Shown: positions 15,902 through 25,782, numbered from the stretch's first letter. The stretch is DNA of 64,000 nt from Clostridia bacterium (GCA_017447185.1 JAFSOC010000014.1:62001-126000); one strand, 5' to 3'. The notes: a model not told the origin generated them from the sequence alone. Numbers and translations: made by a program.

Positions 15902-16300
15902 ATGGCAATGTTTCAGACGATAGAGGAAGCCCGCGCGTTTTTTGACGGAGACCGTTATGCCATGGAAAACGGCATCCGCCTGGAGGAATACCTGCCGGAC
16001 GGTTCCGTCTGTACGATGGAACTGACAGCGCATCACCACAACGCGGAAGGCGGCGTCATGGGCGGCGCCATCCTGACGCTGATCGACTTCGCCTTCGCCA
16101 CCGCCGCCTGCAATGTACACCGGCCCACCGTTGCCCAGCAGATCAGCATGAACTTCCTGAGTGCATCCCGGGGCCATCTGCTGACCGCCAGGGCCGCCTG
16201 CCGCAAGGACGGGAAAACCAGCTGTGTTTACCAGGTGGATATAACAGACGACCTGGGCCGTGATATCGCCCAGGCCGTCGTAACCGGCTTTAAGCTTTAA
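15902..16300 (+). CDS. PaaI-type hotdog-fold thioesterase
   Basis: A small acyl-CoA thioesterase of the PaaI/YbgC hotdog fold, 132 residues. The active-site block [21 protein letters not shown] matches the family HNxxGxxHGG...D pattern, with Met-Gly-Gly in place of His-Gly-Gly; [11 protein letters not shown] and [19 protein letters not shown] follow as the later strands. I chose the second Met (15902) because GGGAGG is seven bases upstream; the first ATG at 15896 is too close. It overlaps the convergent pyrG stop by four bases. The physiological acyl-CoA is unknown. Confidence 0.82.
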   Translation: MAMFQTIEEARAFFDGDRYAMENGIRLEEYLPDGSVCTMELTAHHHNAEGGVMGGAILTLIDFAFATAACNVHRPTVAQQISMNFLSASRGHLLTARAACRKDGKTSCVYQVDITDDLGRDIAQAVVTGFKL

Positions 16301-17895
16301 AATGCAAGCGCCGCTTTCACAAAACCGCTGAACAGCGGATGCGCCTTATTGGGCCGGCTCTTGAATTCCGGATGGAACTGCACGCCGACATAGAAGGCTT
16401 CCCCGGGAATCTCCACCGTCTCAATCAGCCGTCCGTCCGGCGACTGGCCGGACAGGCATAATCCTGCCTTCTCCAGCGTTTCGCGATATTCATTCGCAAA
16501 CTCATACCGGTGGCGGTGACGTTCGCTGATCTCCGCCTTTCCGTAGCAGCCGGCAATCACGGTTCCCTCTTTCAGCATGCAGGGATATTTCCCGAGCCGC
16601 AGGGTGCCGCCCTTGTCGATTTCATCATTCTGTCCGGGCATATAATGGATCACCTGGTGCGGACTGTTCTCATCAAATTCATGGGAATTTGCTCCGGCAA
16701 GGCCTGCCGCGTTGCGCGCAAACTCAATGACGGCAATCTGCATTCCCAGGCAGATGCCGAAATACGGCACATGATGTTCGCGGGCATACTTTGCCGCCAG
16801 CACCATGCCCTCAATGCCGCGACTGCCGAATCCGCCCGGCACGATGATGCCCTGTATCCGGGACAGGACCGCCTCTGTGTTTGCCTCCGTCAGGGTTTCG
16901 GAATCGATCCAGGTAATCTCCACCTTCGTATCCAGTGCGTAGCCGGCATGGCGCAGCGCCTCTGCCACGGACAGGTAGGCATCGTGCAGCTGCACATATT
17001 TCCCTACCAGGCCGATTTTCACAGTGTTGTTCTGGTGCTTCACGCGCTCCACCATTTCCCGCCACTCGGTCAGGTCCGGTTCGGGCGTCTGCAGTCCCAG
17101 CTCCCGGCAGACGATCCGGGAAAGATTGGATTCCTCCAGCATCAGCGGCGCCGCGTAGAGGATCGGCAGCGTCACGTTCTCAATCACGCAGTCCTCCTTC
17201 ACGTTGCAGAAATGCGCAATCTTGCTGAAGATCGATTCATCCGTAATCTTCTCATCTGTCCGCAGCACAATTATATTCGGGGTAATCCCCATGCCCTGCA
17301 TTTCCTTCACAGAATGCTGCGTGGGCTTGGATTTGTGTTCGCCGCTGGCCTTCAGGTAGGGCACCAGGCACACATGCACATACAGCGCGTTTTCCCGGCC
17401 CACCTCCAGGCCCACCTGCCGGATTGCTTCGATGAAGGGCTGGCTTTCGATATCGCCGATGGTGCCGCCGATCTCGGTGATAACCACATCCGCGTCGGTC
17501 TTTTCGCCCACCCGGTAAATGAAGCGCTTGATCTCATCGGTCACATGCGGAATGATCTGTACCGTGGACCCGAGATAGCCGCCCTGCCGCTCCTTTTGCA
17601 GGACGTTGGAGAACACCTTGCCGGTGGTCAGGTTGGAATACTTGTTCAGGTCCTCATCAATGAACCTCTCATAATGCCCCAGGTCCAGATCGGTCTCCGC
17701 GCCGTCCTCGGTCACGTAAACCTCCCCGTGCTGATAGGGACTCATGGTCCCCGGATCCACATTGATATAGGGGTCCAGCTTCTGCGCGGCCACCTTCAGG
17801 CCCCGGGCCTTCAGCAGGCGCCCGAGCGAAGCTGCGGTGATTCCCTTTCCCAGTCCGGACACAACGCCCCCGGTCACAAAAATGTACTTCGTCAT
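16297..17895 (-). CDS. pyrG: CTP synthase
   Basis: Aminates UTP to CTP with glutamine as nitrogen donor. The 532-residue protein is full length: the synthetase domain opens [19 protein letters not shown] with its P-loop, then [27 protein letters not shown]. The class I glutamine amidotransferase domain contains [10 protein letters not shown] (nucleophile Cys) and QFHPEF (His-Glu). A GGAGGAG site precedes the ATG. It lies 94 bases after purB in the same direction, so purA-purB-pyrG may be partly co-transcribed. The short leader carries a hairpin described separately. Confidence 0.97.
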   Translation of the reverse strand: MTKYIFVTGGVVSGLGKGITAASLGRLLKARGLKVAAQKLDPYINVDPGTMSPYQHGEVYVTEDGAETDLDLGHYERFIDEDLNKYSNLTTGKVFSNVLQKERQGGYLGSTVQIIPHVTDEIKRFIYRVGEKTDADVVITEIGGTIGDIESQPFIEAIRQVGLEVGRENALYVHVCLVPYLKASGEHKSKPTQHSVKEMQGMGITPNIIVLRTDEKITDESIFSKIAHFCNVKEDCVIENVTLPILYAAPLMLEESNLSRIVCRELGLQTPEPDLTEWREMVERVKHQNNTVKIGLVGKYVQLHDAYLSVAEALRHAGYALDTKVEITWIDSETLTEANTEAVLSRIQGIIVPGGFGSRGIEGMVLAAKYAREHHVPYFGICLGMQIAVIEFARNAAGLAGANSHEFDENSPHQVIHYMPGQNDEIDKGGTLRLGKYPCMLKEGTVIAGCYGKAEISERHRHRYEFANEYRETLEKAGLCLSGQSPDGRLIETVEIPGEAFYVGVQFHPEFKSRPNKAHPLFSGFVKAALAF

Positions 17896-17931
17896 GTGCT
17901 TTCTCCTCCTCTTTTGGCATCAACAAAGAAG

Positions 17932-17953
17932 AACAGGGCGCCCTTGTCCTGTT
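17932..17953 (-). promoter_or_regulatory. Hairpin in the pyrG leader, possible attenuator
   Basis: AACAGG (17932-17937) and CCTGTT (17948-17953) form a stem. On the minus strand a pyrimidine-rich CTTCTTTG follows, then the pyrG RBS. In Bacillus pyrG is controlled by a leader terminator sensitive to CTP. The stem here is short and no clear promoter was found, so this is tentative. Confidence 0.25.
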
Positions 17954-17989
17954 TCCATCGAAACAAAATATGAAATTGAAGCTTAAGGG

Positions 17990-19405
17990 TTACAGATTGA
18001 TCTCAGCCGTTGTCTCCCGAATGCCTTCCAGGAGCGGACGTACTTTTTCAACAAAACGGGTAACCTGCTCCGCGCAGCGCCCGGTGTAAAGTTTGGGATC
18101 CAGCACGGCTTCCATTTCCTCCCGGGTAAGGCCGAACTGTTTTTCCGCCGCCAGCCGGGCCAGCAGGTCGCATTCCCGGCCTTCCTTCATCTCCGCGGTC
18201 GCTTCCATGGAGCACCGGCGGATGATCTCGTGCAGGTCCTGGCGGTTGCCGCCGCGCTTCACCGCTTCCATCAGCAGGTTTTCCGTCGCCAGGAAGGGCA
18301 GGTATTCGCGGATGGTCTTGTCAACGATCTTCTCATTCACATGCAGGCCGTCGGTCACATTCTGGGTCAGCCGCAGGATCGCGTCGGCGCACAGGAATCC
18401 TTCCGGAATGGAAATCCGGCGGTTGGCCGAATCGTCCAGCGTGCGCTCCAGCCACTGCACCGAGGCCGTCAGCGGCGCGTTCAGCGCATCCGCCATCAGG
18501 TAGCGGGACAGGGAGCAGATCCGCTCGCAGCGCATGGGATTCCGCTTGTAGGCCATGGCGGAAGATCCGATCTGGTTCTTCTCAAAGGGTTCCTCCACCT
18601 GGCGGTCATGCTGCAGCAGGCGGATATCGTTCGCCATCCGGCAGGCACTTTGGGCAATGGAGGACAACGCGTTCAGGATGCGGCTGTCCGTCTTGCGCGG
18701 ATAGGTCTGGCCGCTGACATCAAAGCACTCGTCAAAGCCGAAGCTTGCTGCCAGAGCCCGGTTCATATCGTCAATCTTGCCGCCGTCCCCGTCGAACAGA
18801 TCCATGAAGCTGGCTTCCGTTCCCGTGGTACCGCGGCATCCGAGGAATTTGATATTCTCCAGCGCGAAATCCACTTCCCGCAGGTCGGTCAGGAAATCCT
18901 GCATCCACAGGGTGGCGCGCTTGCCGATGGTCACCGGCTGCGCCGGCTGGTAATGGGTATAGCCCAGGGTGGGCGTCGCCTTATATTTCTCCGCAAACCG
19001 GGAAAGATGCGCCAGAACGGAAAGGATCTCTCCCCGCAGGTACTGCAGCGCATCCCGGTACAGCACCAGGTCCGCGTTGTCCGTCACGTAGCAGCTGGTC
19101 GCTCCCAGGTGGATGATGCCCGCCGCGGAAGGCGCTGCCTTGCCGTAGGCGTACACGTGCGCCATGACGTCGTGCCGCACTTCCTTTTCCCGCTGCCGTA
19201 CGCATTCATAGTCGATATCCGTGATATGCGCTTCGAGTTCTTTTACCTGCTCTTCCGTGATCGGGAGTCCGAGCCGGTGTTCTTCCCGGGCCAGGGCGAC
19301 CCAGAGTTTCCGCCAGGTCTGGTACCGGGTGTCGGCGGAAAACAGGTTCAGCATATAGTCAGAAGCATAACGGGAAGCCAGCGGGGATTCGTAACGGTCT
19401 GCCAT
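17990..19405 (-). CDS. purB: Adenylosuccinate lyase
   Basis: Catalyses two fumarate-releasing steps in purine synthesis: SAICAR to AICAR, and adenylosuccinate to AMP. It has the fumarase/aspartase superfamily signature GSSAMAYKRNPM near residue 280, plus TLGYTHYQPAQPVTIGKRA and GCRGTTGTEASFM, which carry active-site His/Thr/Ser residues. The length is 471 residues. I chose the ATG at 19405 (after GGAGGAAAAG) instead of an upstream extension. It follows purA by 19 bases, so the two AMP-branch enzymes are encoded together. Confidence 0.96.
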   Translation of the reverse strand: MADRYESPLASRYASDYMLNLFSADTRYQTWRKLWVALAREEHRLGLPITEEQVKELEAHITDIDYECVRQREKEVRHDVMAHVYAYGKAAPSAAGIIHLGATSCYVTDNADLVLYRDALQYLRGEILSVLAHLSRFAEKYKATPTLGYTHYQPAQPVTIGKRATLWMQDFLTDLREVDFALENIKFLGCRGTTGTEASFMDLFDGDGGKIDDMNRALAASFGFDECFDVSGQTYPRKTDSRILNALSSIAQSACRMANDIRLLQHDRQVEEPFEKNQIGSSAMAYKRNPMRCERICSLSRYLMADALNAPLTASVQWLERTLDDSANRRISIPEGFLCADAILRLTQNVTDGLHVNEKIVDKTIREYLPFLATENLLMEAVKRGGNRQDLHEIIRRCSMEATAEMKEGRECDLLARLAAEKQFGLTREEMEAVLDPKLYTGRCAEQVTRFVEKVRPLLEGIRETTAEINL

Positions 19406-19424
19406 CTTTCTTTTCCTCCGGTCC

Positions 19425-20699
19425 TTAACGTTCGATGATACTGTCGCGTTCCGCACCGACGGAAACATAGGTTATCGGGCAGCCGATCGCGTCTTCAATC
19501 ATGCATACATAATCCCGTGCCGCCTGGGGCAAGTCTTCCCAGCGGCGGATGCCTGAAATATCGCATCCCCAGCCGGGTACTGTCTGAATCACAGGCTCCG
19601 CCCGGTCCAGATCCGTCGGGAACGGGAATTCGTCTGTCTCCTCCCCGTCCAGCCGGTAGCGGACGCAGACCGGAATTTCTTTCATGGAACTGAGCACATC
19701 CAGCTTGGTCAGGGCAATCTTTGTGGCGGCCTGGACTTCCACGCCGTAGCGGGTCGCCACCAGGTCAATGGGGCCGACCCGGCGGGGCCGTCCGGTCTTT
19801 GCGCCGTATTCCTTCCCCGCTTCCCGGAGTTTGTCCGCCTCTTCCCCGAACATTTCGCAGACGAAGGGGCCCTCGCCCACGCAGGTGGAATAGGCCTTCA
19901 CCACGCCGATCACATCCGTCAGCCGCAGGGACGGCAGACCGGAACCGATCGGGGCATACGCCGCCGTGGTATTGGAGGATGTGGTGTAGGGATAAATACC
20001 GTAATCCAGGTCCCGCAGGGCGCCGAGCTGTGCTTCCATCAGCATGCTCTTGCCCTGTTTCCTTGCGGTCTTCAGCAATGCGCCCGTATCGCACACAAAG
20101 GGCATGATCGGCTCGCAGAAATCGTGGATCCACTGCTCCAGGCGTTCCATCGTATAGGGTTCGCTGCCGTATACGCCGGTCAGCGTCAGGTTCTTCCACT
20201 CCAGCAGTTCCTTCAGGTGCGCCCGGAAATGTTCCGGATTCGCCATTTCACCGGCCAGGACCGTCTTCTTCTGGTACTTGTCGGAATAGAAAGGCGCGAT
20301 ACCCTGCTTGGTGGATCCGTACTGTTTATCCGCAAGGCGCTTTTCCTCCAGCGCGTCCAGGTCCCTGTGCCACGGCAGGAGCAGGGACGCCCGGTTGCTG
20401 ATCTTCAGGTTGTCCGGCGTCAGGCTGATGCCCTTGGCCCGCACCTCCTCAATTTCCTTCCACAGGTTTTCAGGATCCAGCGCCACGCCGTTCCCCAGGA
20501 TATTGATTACGCCGTCATGGAAGATGCCGGAAGGCAGCAGATGCAGCGCGAAGGTTCCCCGGTCGTTGATCACGGTATGCCCGGCGTTCCCGCCGCCCTG
20601 GTAACGGATCACGTAATCGTACGATGCCGTCAGCAGGTCGACAATTCTGCCCTTTCCTTCGTCTCCCCAGTTGATTCCAACAATTGCGCAGGTCTTCAT
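19425..20699 (-). CDS. purA: Adenylosuccinate synthetase
   Basis: Joins IMP and aspartate using GTP in the first step toward AMP. The 424 residues include VGINWGDEGKGRIVDLL (P-loop with catalytic Asp; NWGDEGKG instead of the more usual QWGDEGKG), YQGGGNAGHT with the catalytic His, and STKQGIAPFYSDK and TKLDVLSS near the GTP site. It has its own promoter overlapping the end of dapL and starts a purA-purB unit. Confidence 0.97.
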   Translation of the reverse strand: MKTCAIVGINWGDEGKGRIVDLLTASYDYVIRYQGGGNAGHTVINDRGTFALHLLPSGIFHDGVINILGNGVALDPENLWKEIEEVRAKGISLTPDNLKISNRASLLLPWHRDLDALEEKRLADKQYGSTKQGIAPFYSDKYQKKTVLAGEMANPEHFRAHLKELLEWKNLTLTGVYGSEPYTMERLEQWIHDFCEPIMPFVCDTGALLKTARKQGKSMLMEAQLGALRDLDYGIYPYTTSSNTTAAYAPIGSGLPSLRLTDVIGVVKAYSTCVGEGPFVCEMFGEEADKLREAGKEYGAKTGRPRRVGPIDLVATRYGVEVQAATKIALTKLDVLSSMKEIPVCVRYRLDGEETDEFPFPTDLDRAEPVIQTVPGWGCDISGIRRWEDLPQAARDYVCMIEDAIGCPITYVSVGAERDSIIER

Positions 20700-20754
20700 A
20701 CAACTCTCCTTCGTGCCGCGGCGCGGCAGCCGGCCGGAAAAATCACAACGAGTT

Positions 20755-20783
20755 ATTATACACCATTTTGGACCTGCGTTCCA
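20755..20783 (-). promoter_or_regulatory. Sigma-A promoter of purA
   Basis: Minus-strand TGGAAC (20783-20778), a 17-base spacer, and a perfect TATAAT (20760-20755), directly after the dapL stop. The 5' leader contains a GC-rich stem near 20720. Confidence 0.5.
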
Positions 20784-21971
20784 CTATTTCCTGAGTAATA
20801 ATTCCTGCAGCCGTTCCGCCGCAATTTCCGTATCCTTCGCGTCCCCGAAGGAGGAAAGCCGGAAGAATCCTTCCCCGCAGGCGCCGAAGCCTTCGCCCGG
20901 CGTTCCGATGATCTGGATTTCGTTCAGCAGCCGGTCAAAGAAATCCCAGCTCTTCACGCCTTCCGGGCAGGCCATCCAGATGTAAGGCGCATTTTTCCCG
21001 CCCCAGTAGCGGATCCCCGCCTTGTCCAATGCCGCCATCAGCACCCGGGCATTCCGCTTGTAGTACTGGATGTTTTCCCGGATCTGCCGCAGGCCCTCGT
21101 CCGTAAACACGGCGATGCCGCCCTTCTGCAGGATGTAGGAAATGCCGTTGGTTTTTGTGGTCCGGTTCCGGACCCACATGGCATTCAGGTTCATGCCGTC
21201 CCGCTCCAGGGCCTTCGGAATCACCGTGTATCCCAGCCGGGTTCCGGTGAAGCCCGCCGTCTTGGACAGGGAGCAGATTTCGATGGCGCAGGTTTCCGCG
21301 CCGGGAATCTCAAAAATGCTGTGGGGCAGGTCTCCCTCAATGAAGGCCTCATACGCCGCGTCAAAGAGGATCACAGCCCCGCGGCTGTTGGCAAAATCCA
21401 CCCATTGCTGCAGCTGTTCCCGGCTGTAGACCGCGCCGGTGGGATTGTTCGGGGAGCAGAGGTACAAAAGGTCCGCCTGCGTATCCTTCCCCGGCAGCGG
21501 CAGGAAGTCGTTGTCCGGGCCGGCAGTCAGGAAGGAAACCTTCCGACCCGCCATGATGCTGGCATCCACATAGGCCGGATAGGCCGGCTGGGTCACCAGC
21601 GCATCGGCGGATTTGTCAAACAGGTCCAGGATATCCCCCAGCTCGTCACTGGCCCCGCTGGAAACGAAAACCTCCTCCGGATCCAGCTGCACACCCCGGC
21701 AGGCATAGTACCCGGCCACCGCCTTCCGGTATTCCGGGATGCCGCACTCCGGCACATAGCCATGGAAGGTTTCCGCCCTGGACTGGTCTTCCACCGCATC
21801 GTGCATGGCCTGGATCGCCGCGTCACACAATGGGCGGGAGACATCCCCGATACCCAGGCGGTACAGGGGAAGATCCGGATGTGCTTTCCGGTATGCCTCT
21901 ACCTTCTTTGAAATCCCGAAGAACAGATAGGAATCCTTCAGATTCCGGTAATTCACATTGGGTTTCAGCAT
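20784..21971 (-). CDS. dapL: LL-diaminopimelate aminotransferase
   Basis: Converts tetrahydrodipicolinate to LL-diaminopimelate in one step for lysine and peptidoglycan. This 395-residue class I/II PLP aminotransferase shows the DapL-specific start (NYRNLKDSYLFFGISKKV), LYRLGIGDVSRPL, CSPNNPTGAVYSREQL, and the PLP lysine in SLSKTAGFTGTRLGY. I chose ATG 21971 after AGAGGGGAAA. It begins 34 bases after the glmS stop in the same direction, placing two cell-wall precursor genes together. Confidence 0.94.
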   Translation of the reverse strand: MLKPNVNYRNLKDSYLFFGISKKVEAYRKAHPDLPLYRLGIGDVSRPLCDAAIQAMHDAVEDQSRAETFHGYVPECGIPEYRKAVAGYYACRGVQLDPEEVFVSSGASDELGDILDLFDKSADALVTQPAYPAYVDASIMAGRKVSFLTAGPDNDFLPLPGKDTQADLLYLCSPNNPTGAVYSREQLQQWVDFANSRGAVILFDAAYEAFIEGDLPHSIFEIPGAETCAIEICSLSKTAGFTGTRLGYTVIPKALERDGMNLNAMWVRNRTTKTNGISYILQKGGIAVFTDEGLRQIRENIQYYKRNARVLMAALDKAGIRYWGGKNAPYIWMACPEGVKSWDFFDRLLNEIQIIGTPGEGFGACGEGFFRLSSFGDAKDTEIAAERLQELLLRK

Positions 21972-22005
21972 ACGATTTCCCCTCTTTCCGATTTGTTTCA
22001 GCTCA

Positions 22006-23874
22006 TTATTCCACAGTAACGCTCTTCGCCAGGTTCCTGGGCTTGTCCACATCCAGTCCGCGGTTCACGCTGGTGTAGTATCCCAGCAGCTGCAGCGGCA
22101 CCACCGCCAGGGACGCCATGAAATGCTCGTCCGTCTTGGGAATATATACCGTGAAGTTCACGGAATCCTCCACGGAGAAATTCCCGTTGGTGGTGATTCC
22201 CATCAGGAATGCCCCGCGGGATTTGCACTCCATCATATTGGAAACCGTTTTCTCGTACAGCGACTGCTGCGTCAGCACGCCGATCACCAGCGTATTGTTC
22301 TCGATCAGGCTGATGGTGCCGTGCTTCAGTTCGCCCGCGGCATACGCTTCCGAATGGATGTAGCTGATTTCCTTCATCTTCAGGCTGCCTTCCAGGCTGA
22401 TGGCATAATCCAGCCCGCGGCCGATAAAGAAGATATCGTGGGTATTTGCCATCTTGGAAGAGAACCACTGCAGCCGTTCCTTCTCATCCAAAATTCGTGT
22501 GATTTTGTCCGGAATCAGAGCCAGCTCCTCCAGCAGGCTGCCCGCTTCCTCCTCCGTCATCTTTTCCCTCACGCAGGCCAGGTGGATCGCCAGCACATCC
22601 GCCGCGATCAGCTGGGCACTGTAGGCCTTGGTGGTGGCGACGGCAATTTCCGGCCCGGCCAGCGTATACAGCACATGGTCCGCTTCCCGGGCAATGGTGG
22701 AACCGATCACGTTCACAATCGCCAGCGTGATCGCGCCGCGTTCCTTCGCCACCCGCAGCGCCGCCAGGCTGTCCGCCGTTTCACCGGACTGGGAGATGAT
22801 AATCACCAGCGTATTCTCGTTGGTGGGAATGTTCCGGTAGCGGAATTCGGAGGCCAGCTCCACCCGCACGGGAATGCCGGCCAGGTCCTCGATCACATAC
22901 TGGGCAGCCATGCCCACATGCCATGCGGATCCGCAGGCCACGATGTCGATCTGCTCAATGGAACGGATGGTTTCCTCCGTCAGCCCAGTTTCCGACAGGT
23001 TGATCTTCCCGTCCTTCACCATGCTGTTCAGCGTATCCCGCACCGCGCCGGGCTGCTCATGGATTTCCTTGAGCATGAAATGCTCAAATCCGCCCTTTTC
23101 CGCCGCCGCCGCATCCCAGGTGATCTCCGTCAGGGGCATGGTGACTTCGTCGCCGTTCAGGTCGTAGAATGCAACCTTCCCCGGGGATACCCGGGCAACC
23201 TGCAGGTTGTCGATGTAATACACCTGGCGCGTATACTTCAGGATCGCCGGCACATCCGACGCCAAATAGGATTCGCCGTCCTCCACGCCGATGATCAGCG
23301 GGGAATCCTTCCGGGCGGCAAAGATTTCATCCGGGAAATCCTTGAACATCAGGGCCAGGGCATAGCTGCCGCGGATACGCACCATCGTGCGCGTAATGGC
23401 GTCCACCGGCCCGATCTTGTACTTCTTGTAATAATAATCCACCAGCTTCACAGCCACTTCCGTGTCCGTATCGCTGTAGAAGGCATAGCCGTGCCGCAGC
23501 AGTTTTTCCTTCAGCTCCGTATAGTTTTCAATGATGCCGTTATGCACGCCCACCACGTCCGACTCCACGGCGCCGCTGCCCGATCCGGAACAGTTGCCGC
23601 TGACATGCGGATGCGCGTTGACGATGCTGGGATCCCCGTGGGTGGCCCACCGGGTATGCCCGATACCGCAGCAGCCGGCCAGCGCCCGACCCTGGTCCGT
23701 CTTGTCCGCCAGATGGTGCAGCTTTCCGGTGGCCTTGACCACCTCCGCCAGCGCCGTTCCGTTGCGCACCGCCAGTCCGGCAGAGTCATAGCCCCTGTAT
23801 TCCAGCCGGGAAAGGCTGTCCAGCAGAATGGGAGCCGCCTGCCGGCGCCCGGTAAATCCAACAATTCCGCACAT
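22006..23874 (-). CDS. glmS: Glutamine-fructose-6-phosphate aminotransferase (isomerizing)
   Basis: Makes glucosamine-6-phosphate for peptidoglycan. At 622 residues it has the class II glutamine amidotransferase domain with nucleophile Cys2 (MCGIVGFTGRR), GHTRWATHG and HNGIIENY, followed by two SIS sugar-isomerase domains (CGSAWHVG, ISQSGETADSLAALR; later FIGRGLDYAISLEGSLKMKEISY) and the conserved end KSVTVE. ATG 23874 has GGAGG upstream. The 190-base leader does not contain a recognisable glmS ribozyme, so control probably differs from the Bacillus type. Confidence 0.97.
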   Translation of the reverse strand: MCGIVGFTGRRQAAPILLDSLSRLEYRGYDSAGLAVRNGTALAEVVKATGKLHHLADKTDQGRALAGCCGIGHTRWATHGDPSIVNAHPHVSGNCSGSGSGAVESDVVGVHNGIIENYTELKEKLLRHGYAFYSDTDTEVAVKLVDYYYKKYKIGPVDAITRTMVRIRGSYALALMFKDFPDEIFAARKDSPLIIGVEDGESYLASDVPAILKYTRQVYYIDNLQVARVSPGKVAFYDLNGDEVTMPLTEITWDAAAAEKGGFEHFMLKEIHEQPGAVRDTLNSMVKDGKINLSETGLTEETIRSIEQIDIVACGSAWHVGMAAQYVIEDLAGIPVRVELASEFRYRNIPTNENTLVIIISQSGETADSLAALRVAKERGAITLAIVNVIGSTIAREADHVLYTLAGPEIAVATTKAYSAQLIAADVLAIHLACVREKMTEEEAGSLLEELALIPDKITRILDEKERLQWFSSKMANTHDIFFIGRGLDYAISLEGSLKMKEISYIHSEAYAAGELKHGTISLIENNTLVIGVLTQQSLYEKTVSNMMECKSRGAFLMGITTNGNFSVEDSVNFTVYIPKTDEHFMASLAVVPLQLLGYYTSVNRGLDVDKPRNLAKSVTVE

Positions 23875-23956
23875 ATTGCAAATCCTCCGATAGTTGACCA
23901 AATTAAAAACAGGTGAATGAACCGCAAAACGCGGCCCCATTGCCCGTTCCTCGGGG

Positions 23957-23986
23957 ATTTTATCATTTCAGGCTTATCAATGTCAA
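23957..23986 (-). promoter_or_regulatory. Sigma-A promoter of glmS
   Basis: Minus-strand TTGACA (23986-23981), an 18-base spacer, and TAAAAT (23962-23957). Confidence 0.55.
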
Positions 23987-24024
23987 TACATTATAATACA
24001 TTAATACAATTCGAGGACATACGA

Positions 24025-24050
24025 AACCGGGCGCTGTGAAGCGCCCGGTT
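24025..24050 (-). terminator. Terminator-like hairpin after amt
   Basis: An 11-bp perfect stem, AACCGGGCGCT with AGCGCCCGGTT, and a four-base loop, 17 bases after the amt stop. The T tract after it is short (TTTCG), so termination strength is uncertain. Confidence 0.55.
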
Positions 24051-24066
24051 CCGGGAGTCATATCAA

Positions 24067-25782
24067 TCAGTCGGACTGGAGTGCGTCGTAACCTTCCTCG
24101 CCCGTCCGGACGCGGATCACGTTCTCCACATCCGTCACGAAGATCTTGCCGTCGCCAATGTGGCCGGTATGCAGCACGCTCCGTGCCGTATCGATCACCT
24201 CGCGCACCGGCACCTTGCTTACCACGATATCCACCTGCACCTTCGGCAGCAGCGTTACCTCCACAGGGGTGCCGCGGTAATACTCCGGCTTGCCCTTCTG
24301 TGCGCCGTAACCCATGACGTTCGTAACCGTCATGCCTGTGATGCCGATCCGGTTCATCGCCGTCTTCAGGCTTTCCAGGCTGGCCGGGCGGCAGATGATC
24401 TGCACCCTGGTGTAAACCGGTTCGTCCGGAGCCTTCTCCTTCGCCTTCCGCGGCGCAGCAGGTTCCGCGGTATCCGCTGCCACAGCTGTTGCCGCGGCCG
24501 CCGGTGCTTCCCCGTCTTCGGGCATTTCTTCCGGCAGCATCGCAATGCCGGCATAAGCGGTGGGCAGGCCATGTTCAGAGCGGTCCAGACCCATGATCTC
24601 GTCCGCTTTGTCCGCCCGCAGGCCAATGGTCTTCTTGATCAGGAAGAACACGATCGTGATCACCACAGCCGTCCAGCCGATGGTGGCCAGCACACCCAGG
24701 CTCTGCACGCCCAGGAATTTGAATCCGCCGCCGTAGAACACGCCCTTCATGGTGGAACGTCCGGTAGCGAAGAAGCCGGTCAGGATGGTTCCCAGCGCGC
24801 CGCACACGCCGTGTACGGAGATCGCGCCGACCGGGTCGTCAATCTTCACAACCTTGTCAAAGAAGCTGACCGACACCACAACCGCGAGGCCGCAGACGAT
24901 ACCAATGATTGCTGCGCCAAAGGGGTTCACGGCGTCGCACCCGGCGGTGATGCCCACCAGGCCGGCCAGCGCCGCGTTGAAGGTCATGGACACATCCGGC
25001 TTGCCGTACCGCATCCAGGTGAAGCCCATGCAGACCAGTGTGGCCAGTGCCGCGGCCAGGTTCGTGTTAAAGAACACCAGGCTGGCGGAATCGATCAGTT
25101 CGTCGCTGTCCATGCCCACGGTGGAGGCGCCATTGAATCCGAACCAGCAGAACCAGAGGATGAACACGCCCAGGGCGGCGATGCTCAGGTTGTGGCCCAG
25201 GATCGCCCGGGGTTTTCCGTCCTTGCCGTACTTGCCGACGCGCGGTCCGAGCATCTTTGCGCCGACCAGTGCGCACACACCGCCGACCATGTGGACCGCC
25301 GTGGATCCGGCAAAATCATGGAATCCCATTTCCGCCAGGAAGCCGCCGCCCCAGATCCAGTGGCCGCTCACCGGGTAGATAAACAGGGAGATCGCAGCCG
25401 AGTAGATGCAGTAGGCGGAGAATTTCGTCCGCTCGGCCATGGCGCCGGAAACGATGGTCGCCGAAGTCGCGCAGAAGACTGTCTGGAAAACCGCGAAAGC
25501 CCACAGCGGAACACCCGCCGGCAGCACCGCATCATATTCCTTCATGATGAAGGGATCAATCCATCCGAAAACCGCTGTGCCCGTTCCGAACATCAGGCCG
25601 AAACCGATCAGCCAGTACAGCGGAGTTCCGATGCAGAAGTCCATCAGGTTCTTCATCAGGATGTTGCCCGTATTCTTGGCCCGGGTAAATCCGGCTTCAC
25701 ACATTGCGAAGCCCGCCTGCATAAAGAAGACCAGCGCTGCGCCCAGCAGCACCCAGATTGTGTTTGCGGGAGAGTACGTCAT
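24067..25782 (-). CDS. amt: Ammonium transporter fused to a PII signalling domain (Amt-GlnK)
   Basis: The first 415 or so residues are a complete Amt/Rh ammonium channel with 11 helices: FMQAGFAMCEAGFTRAKN, VFQTVFCATSATIVSGAMAERTKF, the conserved His pair in STAVHMVGG and ISVHGVCGALG. An Ala/Pro/Glu-rich linker (about 420-460) joins it to a C-terminal PII domain: YTRVQIICRPASLESLKTAM, a T-loop with EYYRGTPVEV (the second Tyr aligning with the uridylylated Tyr51), the B-loop TGHIGDGKIFV, and VIRVRTGEEGYDAL. Normally GlnK is separate and plugs Amt when nitrogen is plentiful; here the regulator is tethered. ATG 25782 after GGAAG is preferred to an upstream GTG. The gene has its own promoter and leader terminator. 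Confidence 0.95.
   Translation of the reverse strand: MTYSPANTIWVLLGAALVFFMQAGFAMCEAGFTRAKNTGNILMKNLMDFCIGTPLYWLIGFGLMFGTGTAVFGWIDPFIMKEYDAVLPAGVPLWAFAVFQTVFCATSATIVSGAMAERTKFSAYCIYSAAISLFIYPVSGHWIWGGGFLAEMGFHDFAGSTAVHMVGGVCALVGAKMLGPRVGKYGKDGKPRAILGHNLSIAALGVFILWFCWFGFNGASTVGMDSDELIDSASLVFFNTNLAAALATLVCMGFTWMRYGKPDVSMTFNAALAGLVGITAGCDAVNPFGAAIIGIVCGLAVVVSVSFFDKVVKIDDPVGAISVHGVCGALGTILTGFFATGRSTMKGVFYGGGFKFLGVQSLGVLATIGWTAVVITIVFFLIKKTIGLRADKADEIMGLDRSEHGLPTAYAGIAMLPEEMPEDGEAPAAAATAVAADTAEPAAPRKAKEKAPDEPVYTRVQIICRPASLESLKTAMNRIGITGMTVTNVMGYGAQKGKPEYYRGTPVEVTLLPKVQVDIVVSKVPVREVIDTARSVLHTGHIGDGKIFVTDVENVIRVRTGEEGYDALQSD

Noticed and set aside
21958-23916. Long plus-strand frame opposite glmS
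   Set aside because: glmS on the minus strand is unmistakable; the opposite frame is low-complexity, His/Gln/Arg-rich shadow coding typical of high GC DNA.
23875-24066. glmS ribozyme
   Set aside because: The leader contains a promoter and about 85 bases of transcript after it, too short for the 150-170 nt ribozyme core, and no core-like sequence was found.
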